Assembly (NCBI RefSeq): GCF_900111585.1
Contig: NZ_FOHI01000001.1
Span: 310,001-374,000 of the forward strand
Source of the DNA: Nitrosospira multiformis
Lineage (GTDB): Bacteria; Pseudomonadota; Gammaproteobacteria; Burkholderiales; Nitrosomonadaceae
DNA length: 64,000 bases
Direction of reading: 5' to 3'
Part shown: positions 1 through 10,194 of the stretch, piece by piece
How positions within the stretch are numbered: the stretch's first letter is position 1
Layout of the letters: each line of letters opens with the position of its first letter
The notes under the pieces: generated by a model
Databases searched by the model: none
What the model saw: the letters and a program-made list of their open reading frames with translations, nothing else
Told to the model about the DNA's origin: nothing
Translations under genes and position numbers: made by a program

Positions 1-390
1 GGTGGCAACGATCTTCTCACTGGTCTTGCTGCGGACCGAGGGGAGGGCATCGCGTGCTTTCAACAGCAGTTAGATGCTTTTCTGCAAGCGCTTCCGGTAC
101 GGCCAGTTCTGCTGGGCACAATTTACGATCCGACTTTCGGCGATGACTCCCGCAATTTTCTTGCCACCGATGCGCGCATTGCCCGATCCAACTTCAACCG
201 CATTAATGCCGCTATTCGGCAGCTCGCTCCGCGTTATGGAGAGCTCGTCGATGTGCACCGCCATTTCCTCGCGGGTGACGCGTCCTGGTTTACAGGTACT
301 ATCGAGCCAAGCTTGCGCGGGACATCAGAGGTGCGTACTGTATTTTTGCCTGCAGTGCTAAGAGCATTCCATGCCGCGCAAAATGCTTAG
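1..390 (+). CDS. SGNH/GDSL-type hydrolase, C-terminal part (cut by window edge)
   Basis: The reading frame is open from base 1 to the TAG at 388-390 and gives 129 residues. It opens with GGNDLL, which matches the block III GxND motif of SGNH hydrolases. The end reads EPSLRGTSEVR, the place where block V with the catalytic His is expected, but the usual DxxH is not clearly kept; an earlier DVHRHF may serve. The family hydrolyses ester bonds in lipids or sugars. The start and the catalytic Ser block lie outside the window, so substrate and location cannot be judged. Confidence 0.6.
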   Translation, partial: GGNDLLTGLAADRGEGIACFQQQLDAFLQALPVRPVLLGTIYDPTFGDDSRNFLATDARIARSNFNRINAAIRQLAPRYGELVDVHRHFLAGDASWFTGTIEPSLRGTSEVRTVFLPAVLRAFHAAQNA

Positions 391-516
391 ACTGGAAGGG
401 GATATCAAAAACGATACAACATGGCATGAAAAAGCAAAAAGAAAATGATAGGCCTAAAATAGACAAGACAAGTAACGATTCCTGCAGCAGAAAGTGTATC
501 AATCAGGAGGAAACAG

Positions 517-963
517 ATGAGCGAGAAGATAAAACCGCAGATGGTCGGCATCAATCATATCGCGCTGGAGGTGGGCGATATCGAAGAAGCGCTGGCTTTT
601 TATGGCCGCATCTTCACCTTTAAATTACGAGGACGAAGCCAGGGTGCTGCCTTTATCGATATGGGAGACCAGTTCATTGCATTGATGGAAGGGCGGTCGC
701 AAAGCCCGGACGACGACAGGCATTTCGGCCTTGTGGTCGATGACCGCTCAAATGTGCGCGAACTCGCTGAAGCAGCGGGAGCGACAATGCTCGAAGGAGG
801 CTTCCTCGACTTCCTCGATCCTTGGGGTAATCGCGTTCAGGTAGTCGAGTATCGCGATATACAGTTTACGAAAATCCCCGAAGTGTTGAAGTACATGGAA
901 CTGGATCTGGAGAAGAGCCAGGATGCGAAGGCGGAGCTGCAAAAAAAAGGAATTGAGACGTAA
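517..963 (+). CDS. VOC (glyoxalase/bleomycin resistance) family protein
   Basis: The 148-residue product starts with INHIALEVGDIEEALAFYG, the first beta-alpha-beta unit of the vicinal oxygen chelate fold, and carries FLDPWGNRVQVVEY near residue 110, where the last metal-binding Glu is expected. It is a single-domain protein, and such proteins act as dimers on very diverse substrates. The start is well supported by AGGAGG seven bases upstream. It stands alone between an SGNH hydrolase tail and a minus-strand small gene, so the context gives no substrate. The family call is firm and the function open. Confidence 0.8.
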   Translation: MSEKIKPQMVGINHIALEVGDIEEALAFYGRIFTFKLRGRSQGAAFIDMGDQFIALMEGRSQSPDDDRHFGLVVDDRSNVRELAEAAGATMLEGGFLDFLDPWGNRVQVVEYRDIQFTKIPEVLKYMELDLEKSQDAKAELQKKGIET

Positions 964-1061
964 ACTTCGGCAGCATAGGAGTTCATAGCCGGATGTGCAG
1001 ATTCAGTTTATTCCACAGTTCCTCATGAAGATCCTCGAAAAGGGCTGGAAAAAAGCGGGAG

Positions 1062-1289
1062 CTAGAGGATGAAGACGATAAGCTGCCAGCGAGGTGGTCC
1101 GAGTTCGAAACCGTGGATATGTTCTTCGTACTCCGGCAGTAACTGTCCTTTCTTTACAACAATTTCCTGGCCGCAGCCTATGCACCGATAGATACCACTT
1201 ACCGATGCGCTGGTACCAGGTGCACGCTTAACGTTGAAATCAAAATGGTCGCAGCGGATAAGATAGCTGCTGTCTTGGTAAACGGCCAT
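1062..1289 (-). CDS. Small zinc-ribbon-like hypothetical protein
   Basis: The ATG at 1289 gives 75 residues. The sequence has a single CxxC knuckle (YRCIGCGQEI) followed by a charged stretch and EEHIHGFE, so Cys and His residues could bind one metal ion. A longer GTG-started version is possible but has no better ribosome site. I do not recognise a named family. It sits alone on the minus strand with no close neighbour, so no role can be given. It may be real because the CxxC context resembles short zinc-binding proteins. Confidence 0.45.
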   Translation of the reverse strand: MAVYQDSSYLIRCDHFDFNVKRAPGTSASVSGIYRCIGCGQEIVVKKGQLLPEYEEHIHGFELGPPRWQLIVFIL

Positions 1290-1538
1290 AGTGAAATTCG
1301 TTAAAAGAGTAATGATATCATGCACATAGTGGATGAACTTTCAGCTCTACATTAATTTTATTACTTGTCGCTCACCTAATTCTGTTCGCTTTAGCACAAA
1401 TACGCTTAACACAGCATAAAGTATCAAAAGTCCGATTTTCGTTGAGGCGGTCTCTGCCAATAAACAAAAACTGCCGAAGCGGGACAAACCAGTTCAGGGG
1501 AGGAATAGGGGAAGGCGCGGCTTGAAGGCATATTGCCT

Positions 1539-1802
1539 TTAAAAGTGGGTGACGATCGACGTAGTGAAAAAGGTGGCGCTATCTCTGGAAGTACCGTTTT
1601 TACCAGCAAAAATATCGTCATTGCTGCGCAGCATTCTGGCCTCAAGCCTCCATAGTAGATTGTCAGTGATGTTGTAATCGAAATTGGCTGAAAAGCCCCA
1701 TGCCCGGGAACCATGAGGCGTTGCGAATGTAATGATTACGCCTTGTTTGTCATTGTAATATTCTGCTCTCACTGCAACGGCTGTTCTGGGCGTTTGCACA
1801 AT
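1539..1802 (-). pseudogene. Outer-membrane beta-barrel porin relic (BBP2/OmpL-like C-terminus)
   Basis: About 86 residues end in Phe after alternating hydrophobic and polar strands (NLLWRLEARML, FFTTSIVTHF). This is the typical C-terminal signature of an outer-membrane barrel and fits the putative beta-barrel porin-2 family. No ATG or ribosome site precedes it, and a TGA closes the frame just upstream at 1806-1808. Short coding-like pieces continue in other frames up to about 1960. I read it as the last strands of a porin gene whose front part has decayed. The family call is moderate. Confidence 0.45.
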
Positions 1803-2010
1803 ATCTCAGAATGACTGTAGGGTTGAGCCACATATTCAGGCTGCCCGAATGTTGCTTTTTTGTTCGATGCCGATATCGAATCCAACGGCTGCAAGCGCCT
1901 CATTCAGTTTGAAAATTCCGGCTATCCTGTCGCAAGCAGGTACAGTCGAGCATGGCAGCGAATTTAAAAATGAGCCTTATAAAGCTCATTTAATCCACCG
2001 AAAATAAAAA

Positions 2011-2034
2011 AGGCAGCCAAGGGGCTGCCTTTTT
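2011..2034 (-). terminator. Intrinsic terminator of rpmE
   Basis: An 8-bp perfect stem (AGGCAGCC / GGCTGCCT) with a 4-base loop is flanked by A-runs on the left and T-runs on the right. It can work in both directions, and it lies 21 bases beyond the rpmE stop. Confidence 0.85.
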
Positions 2035-2054
2035 CAAAGTTCAGTAACCGATTA

Positions 2055-2279
2055 TCAAGCTGCCGGTTGCTTTTCCATTTTCTTGCCGTATTTCTGACGG
2101 AACTTCTCGACACGCCCGGCAGTATCGACGATTTTTTGTTTGCCTGTATAGAACGGATGGCAAACCGAGCAAACCTCGATGTGCAGGGGTTTGCCCATGG
2201 TGGAACGGGTTTGAAAAATGCTACCGCAACTGCAGGTCACGGTTATTTCCTGGTAATCTGGATGAATATCTGGTTTCAT
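2055..2279 (-). CDS. rpmE: 50S ribosomal protein L31
   Basis: The 74-residue product begins MKPDIHPDY and has the L31 zinc-site cysteines TCSCGS and [15 protein letters not shown], so it is the zinc-binding (C+) form. L31 sits at the central protuberance of the large subunit and bridges to the small subunit. The ATG at 2279 matches the family start; a longer upstream extension is not family-like. It is followed by a clear terminator and lies downstream of rho on the same strand. Confidence 0.93.
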   Translation of the reverse strand: MKPDIHPDYQEITVTCSCGSIFQTRSTMGKPLHIEVCSVCHPFYTGKQKIVDTAGRVEKFRQKYGKKMEKQPAA

Positions 2280-2422
2280 GAAATGATCCTCAGCTTGCAA
2301 ATGCTCCCCGCACGATATCTGCCTGATTTTGGGGAAAGCCGCGTATTATCCTCCACTCGCAAACGGGATGCAACAAGGCATTCCGGGAGCGGAGAGGCCT
2401 CCAATGTTTAGGCTGAGTAATA

Positions 2423-3682
2423 TTAGACCCGCCGCATTGAATCGAAGAAATCCGCGTTGTTCTTCGTTGCCTTGATCTTGTCGAGCAGAAATTCCATTGC
2501 TTCCATGTCATCCATCGGGTAGAGCAGCTTGCGCAGTACCCAGATTTTCTGCAATACATCGGGCTTGATCAGGAGTTCTTCCCGGCGGGTGCCGGAACGG
2601 TTGACGTTGATGGCGGGGTAAATGCGTTTTTCCGCCATGCGCCGGTCAAGATGGATTTCCATGTTGCCGGTGCCCTTGAATTCCTCATAAATCACATCGT
2701 CCATGCGCGAGCCGGTGTCGACCAGAGCGGTGGCAATAATGGTGAGAGAGCCACCCTCCTCGATATTGCGCGCCGCGCCAAAAAACCGCTTCGGCCGCTG
2801 CAGCGCGTTGGCATCCACACCGCCCGTCAGCACCTTGCCGGAAGCAGGTACCACTGTGTTATAGGCGCGCGCGAGCCGGGTGATCGAATCCAGCAGGATT
2901 ACCACGTCCTTCTTGTGTTCCACCAGTCGTTTGGCTTTTTCGATGACCATATCCGCCACCTGCACATGACGTACAGCCGGTTCATCGAAAGTGGAGGAAA
3001 TCACTTCGCCTCTTACCGACCGGATCATTTCGGTCACTTCTTCAGGGCGCTCGTCTATCAGCAGCACCATCAGCATCACATCCGGGTAATTGGCGGCAAT
3101 GGCGTGGGCGATGTGCTGAAGCATGACGGTCTTGCCCGATTTGGGACTGGCTACCAAGAGGCCCCGCTGTCCTTTGCCGATGGGGGCAATCAGATCGATG
3201 ATGCGGCTGGTAACGTTTTCTTCGGCTTTGATCTCGCGTTCGAGCTGCAGCCGTTCGGTGGGAAAGAGCGGGGTGAGATTTTCAAACAGTATCTTGTGTT
3301 TGGAGTTTTCAGGAGGTTCTCCATTGACCTTATCGACCTTGACCAGCGCGAAATAACGTTCTCCGTCCTTGGGCGTCCTTATTTCACCCTCTATCGAATC
3401 CCCCGTATGAAGGTTGAAGCGTCGTATCTGGCTGGGTGAGACATAAATGTCATCCGGACCGGCGAGATATGAGGTGTCGGGAGAACGCAAGAAGCCGAAA
3501 CCATCCTGCAGCACTTCCAGGGTGCCTTCGCCGAAAATGCTTTCGCCTTTCCGTGCCTGATTCTTCAATAACGCGAAAATCAGATCCTGTTTCCGTAGCC
3601 GGTTGGCGCCGTCAATTTCGTTAGCAATTGCCATCTCCACCAGTTCGGTGACGTGGAAGTTTTTGAGGTCGGATAGATGCAT
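2423..3682 (-). CDS. rho: Transcription termination factor Rho
   Basis: The 419-residue length is normal for the hexameric RNA-DNA helicase. Residues 1-45 form the helical N-terminal part, and the OSB-fold RNA-binding part contains the GFGFLRSP type sequence. The Walker A is SPKSGKT near residue 180, Walker B is [16 protein letters not shown], and the C-terminal core has [21 protein letters not shown]. It follows trxA on the same strand, a common trxA-rho arrangement in proteobacteria. The roughly 150-base leader could carry the autoregulation known for rho, but no element is obvious. Confidence 0.97.
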   Translation of the reverse strand: MHLSDLKNFHVTELVEMAIANEIDGANRLRKQDLIFALLKNQARKGESIFGEGTLEVLQDGFGFLRSPDTSYLAGPDDIYVSPSQIRRFNLHTGDSIEGEIRTPKDGERYFALVKVDKVNGEPPENSKHKILFENLTPLFPTERLQLEREIKAEENVTSRIIDLIAPIGKGQRGLLVASPKSGKTVMLQHIAHAIAANYPDVMLMVLLIDERPEEVTEMIRSVRGEVISSTFDEPAVRHVQVADMVIEKAKRLVEHKKDVVILLDSITRLARAYNTVVPASGKVLTGGVDANALQRPKRFFGAARNIEEGGSLTIIATALVDTGSRMDDVIYEEFKGTGNMEIHLDRRMAEKRIYPAINVNRSGTRREELLIKPDVLQKIWVLRKLLYPMDDMEAMEFLLDKIKATKNNADFFDSMRRV

Positions 3683-3838
3683 GAACGGAATCCGTGGGTG
3701 AAGAAGAGGGACGTAAAGAAAGCGTCAGGAAGCGTTGGGAAAACTGATGGAGCCGAACGAGAATTCGAAGCGGCGAACGTAATCGAACCGGAAACTACCG
3801 GAGAGTTTGCGGAATGCGTTAATTATAAATTAGCAGTT

Positions 3839-4162
3839 TTAGATGTGACTGTCAATAAAAGCAGTGAGCTGGGATTTCGATAACGCCCCTACTTTGGTGG
3901 CTTCAATATTTCCGTTTTTGAAGAGCATGAGGGTAGGGATACCGCGAATACCATATTTGGGCGGCGTAGCCTGGTTTTCGTCGATATTGAGCTTGGCAAC
4001 CTTGAGACGGTCGCCATATTCTTTGGCTACCTCGTCCAGGATGGGCGCTATCATCTTGCACGGTCCACACCATTCTGCCCAATAGTCAACCAGTACAGGT
4101 ACTGTCGACTGCAATACTTCGGTCTCAAAATTTCCGTCAGAAATATGGTGGGTATGACTCAT
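3839..4162 (-). CDS. trxA: Thioredoxin 1
   Basis: The product has 107 residues from the ATG at 4162 (MSHTHHISD). The redox site WCGPCK sits near residue 33, the cis-Pro loop [13 protein letters not shown] near residue 75, and the C-terminal helix closes the fold. It is the general cytoplasmic disulfide reductant, recycled by thioredoxin reductase. A TTG start seven codons upstream is possible, but GGA sits properly before the ATG. It lies just upstream of rho, probably in the same transcript. Confidence 0.95.
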   Translation of the reverse strand: MSHTHHISDGNFETEVLQSTVPVLVDYWAEWCGPCKMIAPILDEVAKEYGDRLKVAKLNIDENQATPPKYGIRGIPTLMLFKNGNIEATKVGALSKSQLTAFIDSHI

Positions 4163-4494
4163 GTGCTTTTCCAAATCGCTCAAATGAAATATGTACGACT
4201 GACATTCAGTTAATTCTGCAAGGGCAGGGGTATATTAATGATACTCTGCCAATTGATACCAGAAGTGGCAGTGATAGATACAAGAATATCAGGAATTATA
4301 TTTTTTGTTGCTTCGCAGGCCAGCAATTTCGGCCAGCCTGTCATTTTTCAGTATCCTAGCGAAAAAAAACGAGAAAGGGAAGTACCATTTTAATGGTATC
4401 TCGATACAAGCAGTCCATTCAATCGTTGGCGGGAGCAAAGCCGTACAAATTGGCACTATCCTGCTCGCAACGAAGCCAGCATACTTGTCAGAAA
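4163..4494. other. Intergenic region between glnS and trxA
   Basis: No convincing gene was found in these 332 bases. Short open frames exist on both strands but lack ribosome sites and family resemblance. The trxA promoter should lie near 4165-4260, and the end of the glnS transcript near 4300-4490. Confidence 0.5.
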
Positions 4495-6192
4495 TCAACC
4501 CGGTTTTCCCCACGAATCACGCAGGGTGACCGCGCGATTGAATACGGGTCTTCCCGGTTCTGTTTCCTTCAGATCTGCGACAAAATAGCCATGACGCTCG
4601 AATTGAAAACGTTCTTCCGGTTGCGCTGTCATGAGTACGGGCTCGACATAGGCTGCAAGGACCTTCTTTGAATCCGGATTCAGAAATGCTTTATAGTCCC
4701 GGCCACCTGTGTCAGGATGAGCCTGACTGAACAAGCGATCATAAAGCCGTACTTCGGCTTGTTGCGCATGGGCGGCTGAAAGCCAATGAATATTGCCCTT
4801 GACCTTGCGTTTATCGGCTCCGGGCGTGCCGCTCTTGCTGTCCGGATCATGGGTGCAATGGATTTCCAAGATTTCGCCATTGGCCCCTTTCACAACATCC
4901 ACGCATTTTACGATATAGGCGTACCGCAACCTTACTTCGCCGCCGGGTGACAGGCGAAAATATCCCTTGGAAGGATTCTCCATGAAGTCACTGCGTTCGA
5001 TGTAGATCGTTTTCGTCAAGTGTACGATACGGCTTCCCCATTCCGGCTTTTGCGGATGATTGGGAGCAAAGCACTCTTCCTCGGCATTCTCTGGATAGTT
5101 ATCGATAACGACCTTGAGCGGGTCGAGGATAGCCAGGCGCCGCTGCGCACGCTCATTCATATCTTCGCGCAGGCATTCTTCCAGGATACCCATGTCTATC
5201 CATGAATCGGCCTTGCTGACGCCGATGCGTTCTGCAAACAGACGGATGGATTCCGGTGTATAACCGCGTCGTCTCACTCCGACAAGCGTATTCATGCGCG
5301 GGTCATCCCATCCATCCACAAAACCCCCGCTAACCAGTTCGATCAGCTTGCGCTTGCTCATGACGGTATAGGTGAGATTCAAACGCGCAAATTCGATCTG
5401 TTGCGGATGACATGGAACAACATCTGCCAATTGATCCAGTATCCAGTCATAGAGGGGACGGTGATCCTCGAATTCCAGCGTGCACAGCGAGTGCGTGATC
5501 CTTTCCAGCGCATCGGATATGCAGTGGGTGTAGTCATACATCGGATAAATACACCATTTGTCATTCGTCCGGTGATGGCGGACATGACGAATCCGGTAAA
5601 TCACGGGATCGCGCAGATTGATATTGGGGGAAGTCATATCAATTCTGGCGCGCAGAACGTGAGCACCGTCAGGAAACTCACCAGCCTTCATGCGGCGAAA
5701 CAGGTCAAGATTTTCCTCGATGGAGCGGTCGCGGTAGGGACTGTTTTCACCCGCCTCGGTAAGCGTGCCTCGCAGGGCGCGGATTTCCTCGACAGTAAGG
5801 CTGTCCACGTATGCTTTACCCTGCTTGATGAGATGTTCGGCAAACTCGTAGAGCTTGTCAAAATAGTCCGACGCATAGTGCAGGTACTCGCCCCATTCGA
5901 AGCCAAGCCACCTTACCGCATCCATTATTGAATCGACATACTCCTGCTCTTCTTTTTCGGGATTGGTGTCATCGAAGCGCAGATGACATATTCCGTTATA
6001 GTCCCGCGCCAGGCCGAAGTTGAGGCAAATGCTTTTGGCATGACCGATGTGCAGGTAGCCGTTGGGTTCGGGCGGAAAGCGCGTTTCAATCCGTCCGTTC
6101 CACTTGCCGGTGCGATTGTCTTCTTCGATGATATTGCGTATGAAATTGGACGCGGACGGTGTTACATCGCTAGGTGTAGCTTTTTCGTTCAA
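4495..6192 (-). CDS. glnS: Glutaminyl-tRNA synthetase
   Basis: The 565-residue class I synthetase charges tRNA-Gln with glutamine. The HIGH motif is in [16 protein letters not shown] near residue 42, and the KMSKS counterpart is VMSKRKL near residue 280. [11 protein letters not shown] and the two C-terminal anticodon-binding barrels are present. The length matches bacterial GlnRS. It is divergent from birA, with about 240 bases between the starts. A direct GlnRS implies that Gln-tRNA need not rely wholly on transamidation. Confidence 0.97.
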   Translation of the reverse strand: MNEKATPSDVTPSASNFIRNIIEEDNRTGKWNGRIETRFPPEPNGYLHIGHAKSICLNFGLARDYNGICHLRFDDTNPEKEEQEYVDSIMDAVRWLGFEWGEYLHYASDYFDKLYEFAEHLIKQGKAYVDSLTVEEIRALRGTLTEAGENSPYRDRSIEENLDLFRRMKAGEFPDGAHVLRARIDMTSPNINLRDPVIYRIRHVRHHRTNDKWCIYPMYDYTHCISDALERITHSLCTLEFEDHRPLYDWILDQLADVVPCHPQQIEFARLNLTYTVMSKRKLIELVSGGFVDGWDDPRMNTLVGVRRRGYTPESIRLFAERIGVSKADSWIDMGILEECLREDMNERAQRRLAILDPLKVVIDNYPENAEEECFAPNHPQKPEWGSRIVHLTKTIYIERSDFMENPSKGYFRLSPGGEVRLRYAYIVKCVDVVKGANGEILEIHCTHDPDSKSGTPGADKRKVKGNIHWLSAAHAQQAEVRLYDRLFSQAHPDTGGRDYKAFLNPDSKKVLAAYVEPVLMTAQPEERFQFERHGYFVADLKETEPGRPVFNRAVTLRDSWGKPG

Positions 6193-6434
6193 ACTGGACC
6201 TCTCGAAAGGGAATTCCTGCTCGTCTTTTCCGGGAATTCATGGGCAAACGGGAACGCCGGTTCTGCTCTCTCCTGTTCGTTTGTACTTGCCCGGCTGCTC
6301 ATTATAGTTGAATAACGTATCGAGCCAAATTCGACCAGAAACCCCTGCTGACTTTCTTCCTGCATTTCTTTTACTGTTAGCGAGAATGCGCGTGGCAAAG
6401 TTCCATTTCCATTTATTTACACTACACTGATTAC

Positions 6435-7424
6435 ATGAATCCACTCACCTTTTCCATTCTCCGGCTGCTGAGCGATAACGAATTTCATTCAGGTCCGGCT
6501 ATTGCCGAAGCTCTGGGAGTTTCCCGCGCCAGCGTATCGAACGCCCTTCGCGATGCGGATGAAGCTGGATTGACCATTCATAAAATCAAGGGGCGCGGCT
6601 ATCGCCTGCTCGACCAGGTGCAATGGCTGGAACGAAATGTCATTCTTGAGCACCTCGGTCATCAGGCGAACAAGTTCAATCTGGAAATACTCGATACGAT
6701 CGACTCCACCAACAGCCTTTTACTGCATGAGGCGGACAACCGGTTGAGTCTGGGTGACAGGCTCATTCATGTGGTAGCGGCCGAGTTGCAAACGAAGGGG
6801 CGTGGACGACGGGGACGGCAATGGCACTCTGGCCTGGGAGTCGGTCTCGCGTTTTCCGTGCTATGGCGGTTTCAGCAAAGCGCAAGCTTTCTTTCGGGTT
6901 TGAGTCTCGCCATAGGAGTTGCAATAGTACGCGCGCTCGAATCTTCGGGGATACAGGGAGCCGTACTCAAATGGCCAAACGATGTCATGTTCAATTTCTG
7001 TAAACTAGCAGGCATATTGATAGAGCTGCATGGCGATATGCTCGGTCCCACCGTCGCTGTAATCGGTGTAGGCATGAACCTGAAATTGTCCGACAGCGTC
7101 CAGGCGCGGATAGACCAGGGCGCAACGGATATTTTTTCCATCAGCGGAGAAATACCGGATCGCAATAAATTGCTGGCTGAATTGTTGCTGAATATTGCTC
7201 GAGTATTGAGAGAATTTGAGCAATCGGGTTTTACGCCATTCAAGGAGGAATGGGTTGATCGTCATGTATGTGAAGGCAAAGCCGTCACCCTCAGGCTACC
7301 TGACGGGTCGGGCCAGGAGGGGCTGGTGCACGGGGTATCGGATAGCGGGTCGTTGTTGCTGCAAACATCACTGGGTCTTCGCAGTTTCAGCGGCGGCGAG
7401 ATATCGCTGCGCAGGACAGCATAA
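6435..7424 (+). CDS. birA: Bifunctional biotin-protein ligase / biotin operon repressor
   Basis: The product has 329 residues. The N-terminal winged helix (SRASVSNALRDADEAG, residues 30-45) indicates the repressor type of BirA, not the short ligase. The catalytic part has the biotinoyl-AMP loop GRGRRGRQWHS, KWPNDV and GVGMNLK. It makes biotinyl-AMP, attaches biotin to carrier proteins and, when loaded, can bind biotin operators. It ends exactly where coaX begins (TAAATG), so the two are translationally linked. Confidence 0.95.
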   Translation: MNPLTFSILRLLSDNEFHSGPAIAEALGVSRASVSNALRDADEAGLTIHKIKGRGYRLLDQVQWLERNVILEHLGHQANKFNLEILDTIDSTNSLLLHEADNRLSLGDRLIHVVAAELQTKGRGRRGRQWHSGLGVGLAFSVLWRFQQSASFLSGLSLAIGVAIVRALESSGIQGAVLKWPNDVMFNFCKLAGILIELHGDMLGPTVAVIGVGMNLKLSDSVQARIDQGATDIFSISGEIPDRNKLLAELLLNIARVLREFEQSGFTPFKEEWVDRHVCEGKAVTLRLPDGSGQEGLVHGVSDSGSLLLQTSLGLRSFSGGEISLRRTA

Positions 7425-8213
7425 ATGAAACCCCTTCTACTGGCGGTGGATTCCGGCAACACGCGCGTGAAATGGGGACTGCACGATGGCCGCAACTGGC
7501 TCATGCAAGGGGTCGCAGCGCAGGGCGACACAGTGCAGCTCGAGCGGGAATGGGGAGATTTGTGTGAACCTTCACGTGTAGTGATATCCAATGTCGCCAA
7601 GGTCGGGATCAAGGCCAGTCTGTCAGAGCTACTGGCGCGGTGGAAAGCAGAGCCACAATGGATTACTGCCGTTCCCTATCAATGCGGTGTCCGCAACTAT
7701 TACTCCAACCCTGCGCAGCTTGGCAGCGACCGCTGGGCGGCGCTCGTGGCAGCGTGGGTGCTGGAACGACAGGGGTGCTTGGTAGTCGATGCGGGAACCG
7801 CTATGACGGTGGATGCCCTTTCCGACACAGGTGAATTTCTCGGAGGAATCATAACCCCCGGGATCGATCTGATGCAGAAGATACTGGTGGAGGACCTTGG
7901 CTCACTGGAATCGGGGGACGGAAAATTTTGCGATTATCCTGACAGTACCGCCGATGCACTCTATAGTGGTGCCATGCACGCGATGGCGGGGGCAATCGAA
8001 CGCATGGCGACCTTGCTTGCAGGTACCCTCGGTCGCATGCCCGAGTGCATTCTCAGCGGCGGTGCAGCGCAGCAGTTGCAGCCCCAGCTTAACGTGAATG
8101 TGAAAGTGATGGATAATCTCGTTTTGCAAGGCTTGCTGGCCATTGCCCGGGAGACTTCAGAAACAGCTTCGGGAGGGGCCGCGGCTTCCCCGGAAGATTC
8201 CATCGGAAATTGA
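7425..8213 (+). CDS. coaX: Type III pantothenate kinase
   Basis: The 262-residue product has the ASKHA-fold signatures AVDSGNTRVKWG at the N-terminus, RWAALVAAW, and VDAGTAMTVDAL followed by GGIITPG. It phosphorylates pantothenate, the first step of coenzyme A synthesis, and is the CoA-insensitive type. The start abuts the birA stop. The birA-coaX pair is common in betaproteobacteria. The C-terminal tail (about 15 Ala/Gly/Ser-rich residues) looks variable. Confidence 0.95.
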   Translation: MKPLLLAVDSGNTRVKWGLHDGRNWLMQGVAAQGDTVQLEREWGDLCEPSRVVISNVAKVGIKASLSELLARWKAEPQWITAVPYQCGVRNYYSNPAQLGSDRWAALVAAWVLERQGCLVVDAGTAMTVDALSDTGEFLGGIITPGIDLMQKILVEDLGSLESGDGKFCDYPDSTADALYSGAMHAMAGAIERMATLLAGTLGRMPECILSGGAAQQLQPQLNVNVKVMDNLVLQGLLAIARETSETASGGAAASPEDSIGN

Positions 8214-8246
8214 TTTTCTTTTGCGTCCTGCGGACGTAGACTGGAT

Positions 8247-8941
8247 ATGTCCGTTTTTCAGAACGCAACCTTTTACACTACCGTCAGCGAGCTGCGCGAC
8301 CTGCCCCCCCCGGTTGGGGTCGAGATAGCCTTTGCTGGCCGCTCGAACGCGGGCAAGTCGAGTGCGATCAATACTTTGGCAAACCGTAACCGCCTCGCTT
8401 TCGTTAGTAAAACACCGGGACGCACCCAGCATCTGAATTTTTTCCAGTTGGGTAACAACAGGTTTCTGGTGGACTTGCCTGGCTACGGCTATGCAAAAGT
8501 GCCGGCGGAAGTCCGTCAGCATTGGGAGCGTCTGCTTAGTACCTACCTTCAGACAAGGCAATCGCTTCACGGCATGGTTCTTATCATGGATGCACGGCAT
8601 CCTTTAACCCCGCTGGATCGGCAAATGCTTGCCTGGTTTGCACCAACGAAGAAAGCGGTGCATGTGCTGCTTACCAAGTCGGACAAGCTCACGCGGCAGC
8701 AGGGGCAGAAGGTTCTCAAAACCGTGCTGGGTTTTTTACGTGAATCTTATCCACAATGCAGCGTACAATTGTTTTCCAGCACAAGCAGAGAAGGTGTTGA
8801 GGAGGCGAGTGCCTTGCTTGATGCATGGTTCGGATCAGGAATCGACCTGGATACCGATATGATCAGGGAAGCTGGTGCGTCGGGGAGCGACAAGGGGACA
8901 AGGGAAATGCGCCGGAAAACACCGAACGCCAGAAATAAAAA

Positions 8942-8963
<22 letters not shown>
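8247..8963 (+). CDS. engB: Ribosome biogenesis GTP-binding protein YsxC/EngB
   Basis: The product has 238 residues. The G1 loop is [12 protein letters not shown] near residue 29, G3 is [11 protein letters not shown]4 is TKSDK and G5 is FSSTSREG. The family helps late assembly of the 50S subunit. The C-terminal 40 residues are a basic tail rich in Lys/Arg that exceeds the core domain and could bind rRNA. The last codons and stop lie inside a strong hairpin, so the end of the gene and the following RNA structure overlap. Confidence 0.95.
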
Positions 8964-10127
<1,164 letters not shown>

Positions 10128-10194
10128 GCCGGAATAAGGGCTGGAGGAGGACTGAAACAGGACGAACAGGCAGGAAGCGGGAATCGCGCCATTT

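Noticed and set aside
1803-1960. Further gene pieces upstream of the porin relic on the minus strand
   Set aside because: Coding-like stretches appear in different frames (for example FKLNEALAAVGFDIGIEQ), but I could not tie them to a family.
2651-3439. 262-residue open frame on the plus strand
   Set aside because: It is fully antisense to rho, has no ribosome site, and is explained by the codon bias of rho.
5401-5931. 176-residue open frame on the plus strand
   Set aside because: It is antisense to glnS with no start signal or family resemblance.
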